Below the pieces are notes generated by a model. It worked only from the letters and a program-made list of their open reading frames with translations. It did no database searches and was not told the DNA's origin. A program made the position numbers and the translations under genes. Shown in pieces: positions 7,065-8,541 of a stretch of DNA of 8,541 nucleotides; positions within the stretch are counted from its first letter, which is position 1, and each line of letters begins with the position of its first letter. This DNA comes from Burkholderiaceae bacterium (GTDB lineage: Bacteria; Pseudomonadota; Gammaproteobacteria; Burkholderiales; Burkholderiaceae_C). The DNA is taken from NCBI GenBank assembly GCA_030726195.1, contig JANREF010000083.1:1-8541 (forward strand). The letters run 5' to 3'.

Positions 7065-8394
7065 CTCCAAAGCCACTGCCAGCATGCGTGAGCACCCCGC
7101 CTTTGCCCACCTGGAAGCGGCCCTAGCGGCTGCGAACACACCGCGTGCCGCCCACGTGATGCTGCGCGTGGACGCAGACGACGCCAGACTGGCACTCATG
7201 CACGCCCATGCCAAGCACCAACAGCCCACACCCGCCCTGTTTGGCTGGACCGTAAGTGTTAAAGACTTATTCGATGTCGCCGGACAAGTCACGGGCGCGG
7301 GCGCGCCCAGTCGAGCCCACTTACCGCCAGCGCAGACCGATGCGCCCGCAGTGGCGCGACTCAAAGCCGCCGGTGCCATTGTGGTGGGGCGCAGCAACAT
7401 GACCGAGTTCGCCTTCTCGGGCGTGGGCGTCAACCCCCACTGGGGCACACCAGCCAACCCCGCCGACACGCACACCCCGCGTATCACCGGCGGCTCGTCC
7501 AGTGGCGCTGCCGCCTCTGTGGGCTTGGGCATTGCCGACATCGGCTTGGGATCGGACACGGGCGGCTCGTTGCGCATACCTGCAGCCTTGTGCGGCCTGG
7601 TGGGCTTCAAAGGTACGGCGGGCGTCGTGCCCCTGAGCGGCGCCTACCCCTTGTCCACCAGCTTAGACACGGTTGGTGCTATCACGGCGACCGTTGACCA
7701 AGCCATTGCCGTGCACCAGGTGTTGGCGCAGCAGCCCGTGGCGCACTGGGCCAAACCGCTGAGCCACCTGCGCCTGGGCGTGTGCAGCACCGTCATGCAA
7801 GACGGCCTAGACAGCACAGTGCAAGCGGCCTGGGACAGGAGCTTGCAACGCCTGCGCGACGCTGGCGTCACCATCGTGAATGTGGACACCAGCTGTTTTG
7901 GCGAGATCACGTCCATTCAACACCAGCAGCCACTGGCCTCTGTGGAGGCCTACGGCTTACACAAAGCTTGGCTGCGCGAGCACGAAAGCGAATACGACCC
8001 ACGCGTGCTCAAACGCATACGCCTGGGCAGTGCCGCCAGCGCAGCCGACTACATCGCCATGCAACAACAACGCCAAGCGCTCAAGCACAGTGTTGCAGCC
8101 TTGCTGCAAACCGTCGACGCGGTCATCAGCCCCACCGTGCCGATCACGGCACCAGCCATTGCGCAAGTCGCGCCTGGTACCGAGCGCGACGACGTGTTTT
8201 TTGCCACCAATGCGCAACTGCTGCGCAACCCGTCGACAGTCAATTTTGTGGATGGCTGCGCCATCAGCCTGCCCTGCCACTTGGGCCAAGAGTTGCCCGT
8301 GGGCCTGATGGTGTGGCACAGCGCGGGAATGGACGCGCAGGTATTGGGCATCGCCAAACAGTTGGCCGACAACGTGCTGGCACAGCCGCTGTAA
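7060..8394 (+). CDS. Amidase-signature family hydrolase, substrate unknown
   Basis: 444 residues from the ATG at 7060. It belongs to the amidase signature superfamily (GatA, FAAH, AtzE and other amidases), which hydrolyse amide bonds with a Ser-cisSer-Lys triad. All three are present by alignment to known members: K68 in GWTVSVKDLFD (62-72), S146 in ITGGSSSGAAASVG (142-155) and nucleophile S170 in GLGSDTGGSLRIPAA (162-176). The 24-residue distance between the serines is that of FAAH and malonamidase. There is no signal peptide, so it is probably cytosolic. It is somewhat short for GatA (about 480), and no gatB or gatC is adjacent, so GatA is unlikely. The frame is open upstream to an ATG at 6937, but those extra 41 residues show no family sequence and lie antisense to the rpsB leader. 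No good ribosome binding site precedes 7060 or the alternative ATG at 7084. The gene is divergent from rpsB and its promoter was not found. Confidence 0.9.
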   Translation: MTSKATASMREHPAFAHLEAALAAANTPRAAHVMLRVDADDARLALMHAHAKHQQPTPALFGWTVSVKDLFDVAGQVTGAGAPSRAHLPPAQTDAPAVARLKAAGAIVVGRSNMTEFAFSGVGVNPHWGTPANPADTHTPRITGGSSSGAAASVGLGIADIGLGSDTGGSLRIPAALCGLVGFKGTAGVVPLSGAYPLSTSLDTVGAITATVDQAIAVHQVLAQQPVAHWAKPLSHLRLGVCSTVMQDGLDSTVQAAWDRSLQRLRDAGVTIVNVDTSCFGEITSIQHQQPLASVEAYGLHKAWLREHESEYDPRVLKRIRLGSAASAADYIAMQQQRQALKHSVAALLQTVDAVISPTVPITAPAIAQVAPGTERDDVFFATNAQLLRNPSTVNFVDGCAISLPCHLGQELPVGLMVWHSAGMDAQVLGIAKQLADNVLAQPL

Positions 8395-8480
8395 CGCAAC
8401 GCCATAGGTGTACTTGGTCGGCATCGAGCCAACCCGGCCGGTGTACGCGGCAAGCTGTGTTTGTGACTACTGCGGTGTGC

Positions 8481-8541
8481 TCAGCCCACGAAGCCCAACA
8501 GTATTTGCAAGGCCAGCATCAACACCAGCGCCGACAAGTCC
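8481..8541 (-). CDS. C-terminal end of a membrane protein, possibly YggT family (partial)
   Basis: The minus strand holds 19 codons before a TGA at 8483-8481, reading DLSALVLMLALQILLGFVG; the start lies beyond the right edge. The residues form one hydrophobic segment, and nearly all third positions are G or C, as in the neighbouring genes, which supports real coding. A D-L/F-S-x-L-V motif leading into a final membrane helix resembles the end of YggT-family inner membrane proteins (role poorly defined). It is convergent with the amidase, 86 bases away, and no clear terminator lies between. With so few residues the family call is tentative. Confidence 0.5.
   Translation of the reverse strand, partial: DLSALVLMLALQILLGFVG

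Noticed and set aside
7957..8424. Minus-strand open frame of 155 codons opposite the amidase 3' half
   Set aside because: Antisense to conserved amidase sequence; shows no domain and no ribosome binding site.
8395..8480. Possible terminator or repeat in the amidase/YggT-like spacer: CCGGCCGG at 8434-8441 and GGTGTAC twice (8407-8413, 8440-8446)
   Set aside because: The palindrome is only eight bases with no loop or T-run, and a seven-base repeat is within chance for GC-rich DNA.

Overview
The window is a chromosomal housekeeping block from a betaproteobacterium, most likely of the order Burkholderiales and Comamonadaceae-like. This rests on the gene order frr-cdsA-dxr-rseP (dxr lies after cdsA, unlike E. 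coli, where it follows frr), on the protein sequences as I recognise them, and on a moderately high G+C content judged by eye. No species can be named from the sequence alone.

From about 7044 down to position 1, everything reads leftward on the minus strand. In order of transcription: a promoter with an extended -10 (7036-7064), a leader of about 185 nt, rpsB (ribosomal protein S2), a terminator hairpin, tsf (elongation factor Ts), a palindrome plus a terminator hairpin, pyrH (UMP kinase), frr (ribosome recycling factor), a third terminator hairpin, then cdsA (CDP-diglyceride synthase), dxr (DXP reductoisomerase), rseP (site-2 zinc protease) and the first 15 codons of what is probably bamA. 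The first half serves translation and pyrimidine nucleotides. The second half serves membrane lipid and isoprenoid precursors and the envelope stress and outer membrane assembly machinery. uppS, which normally sits between frr and cdsA in this group, is absent: only 87 bases separate the two genes, and they hold a terminator and a second hairpin.

On the right, a plus-strand amidase-signature enzyme (7060-8394) is divergent from rpsB. Its start codon overlaps the -35 region of the rpsB promoter. At the far right edge a minus-strand gene ends at 8481. Its last 19 residues are hydrophobic and resemble the C-terminus of YggT-family membrane proteins.

No gene-free stretch exceeds 300 bases; the longest is 6844-7059 (216 bases), which holds the rpsB leader and promoter. 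I see no tRNA, rRNA, insertion sequence, CRISPR array, phage gene or defence gene. I found no new multigene system. The points worth following are the missing uppS, the three terminators that punctuate a co-oriented cluster, the S2 leader, and one perfect palindrome that may be a dispersed repeat.
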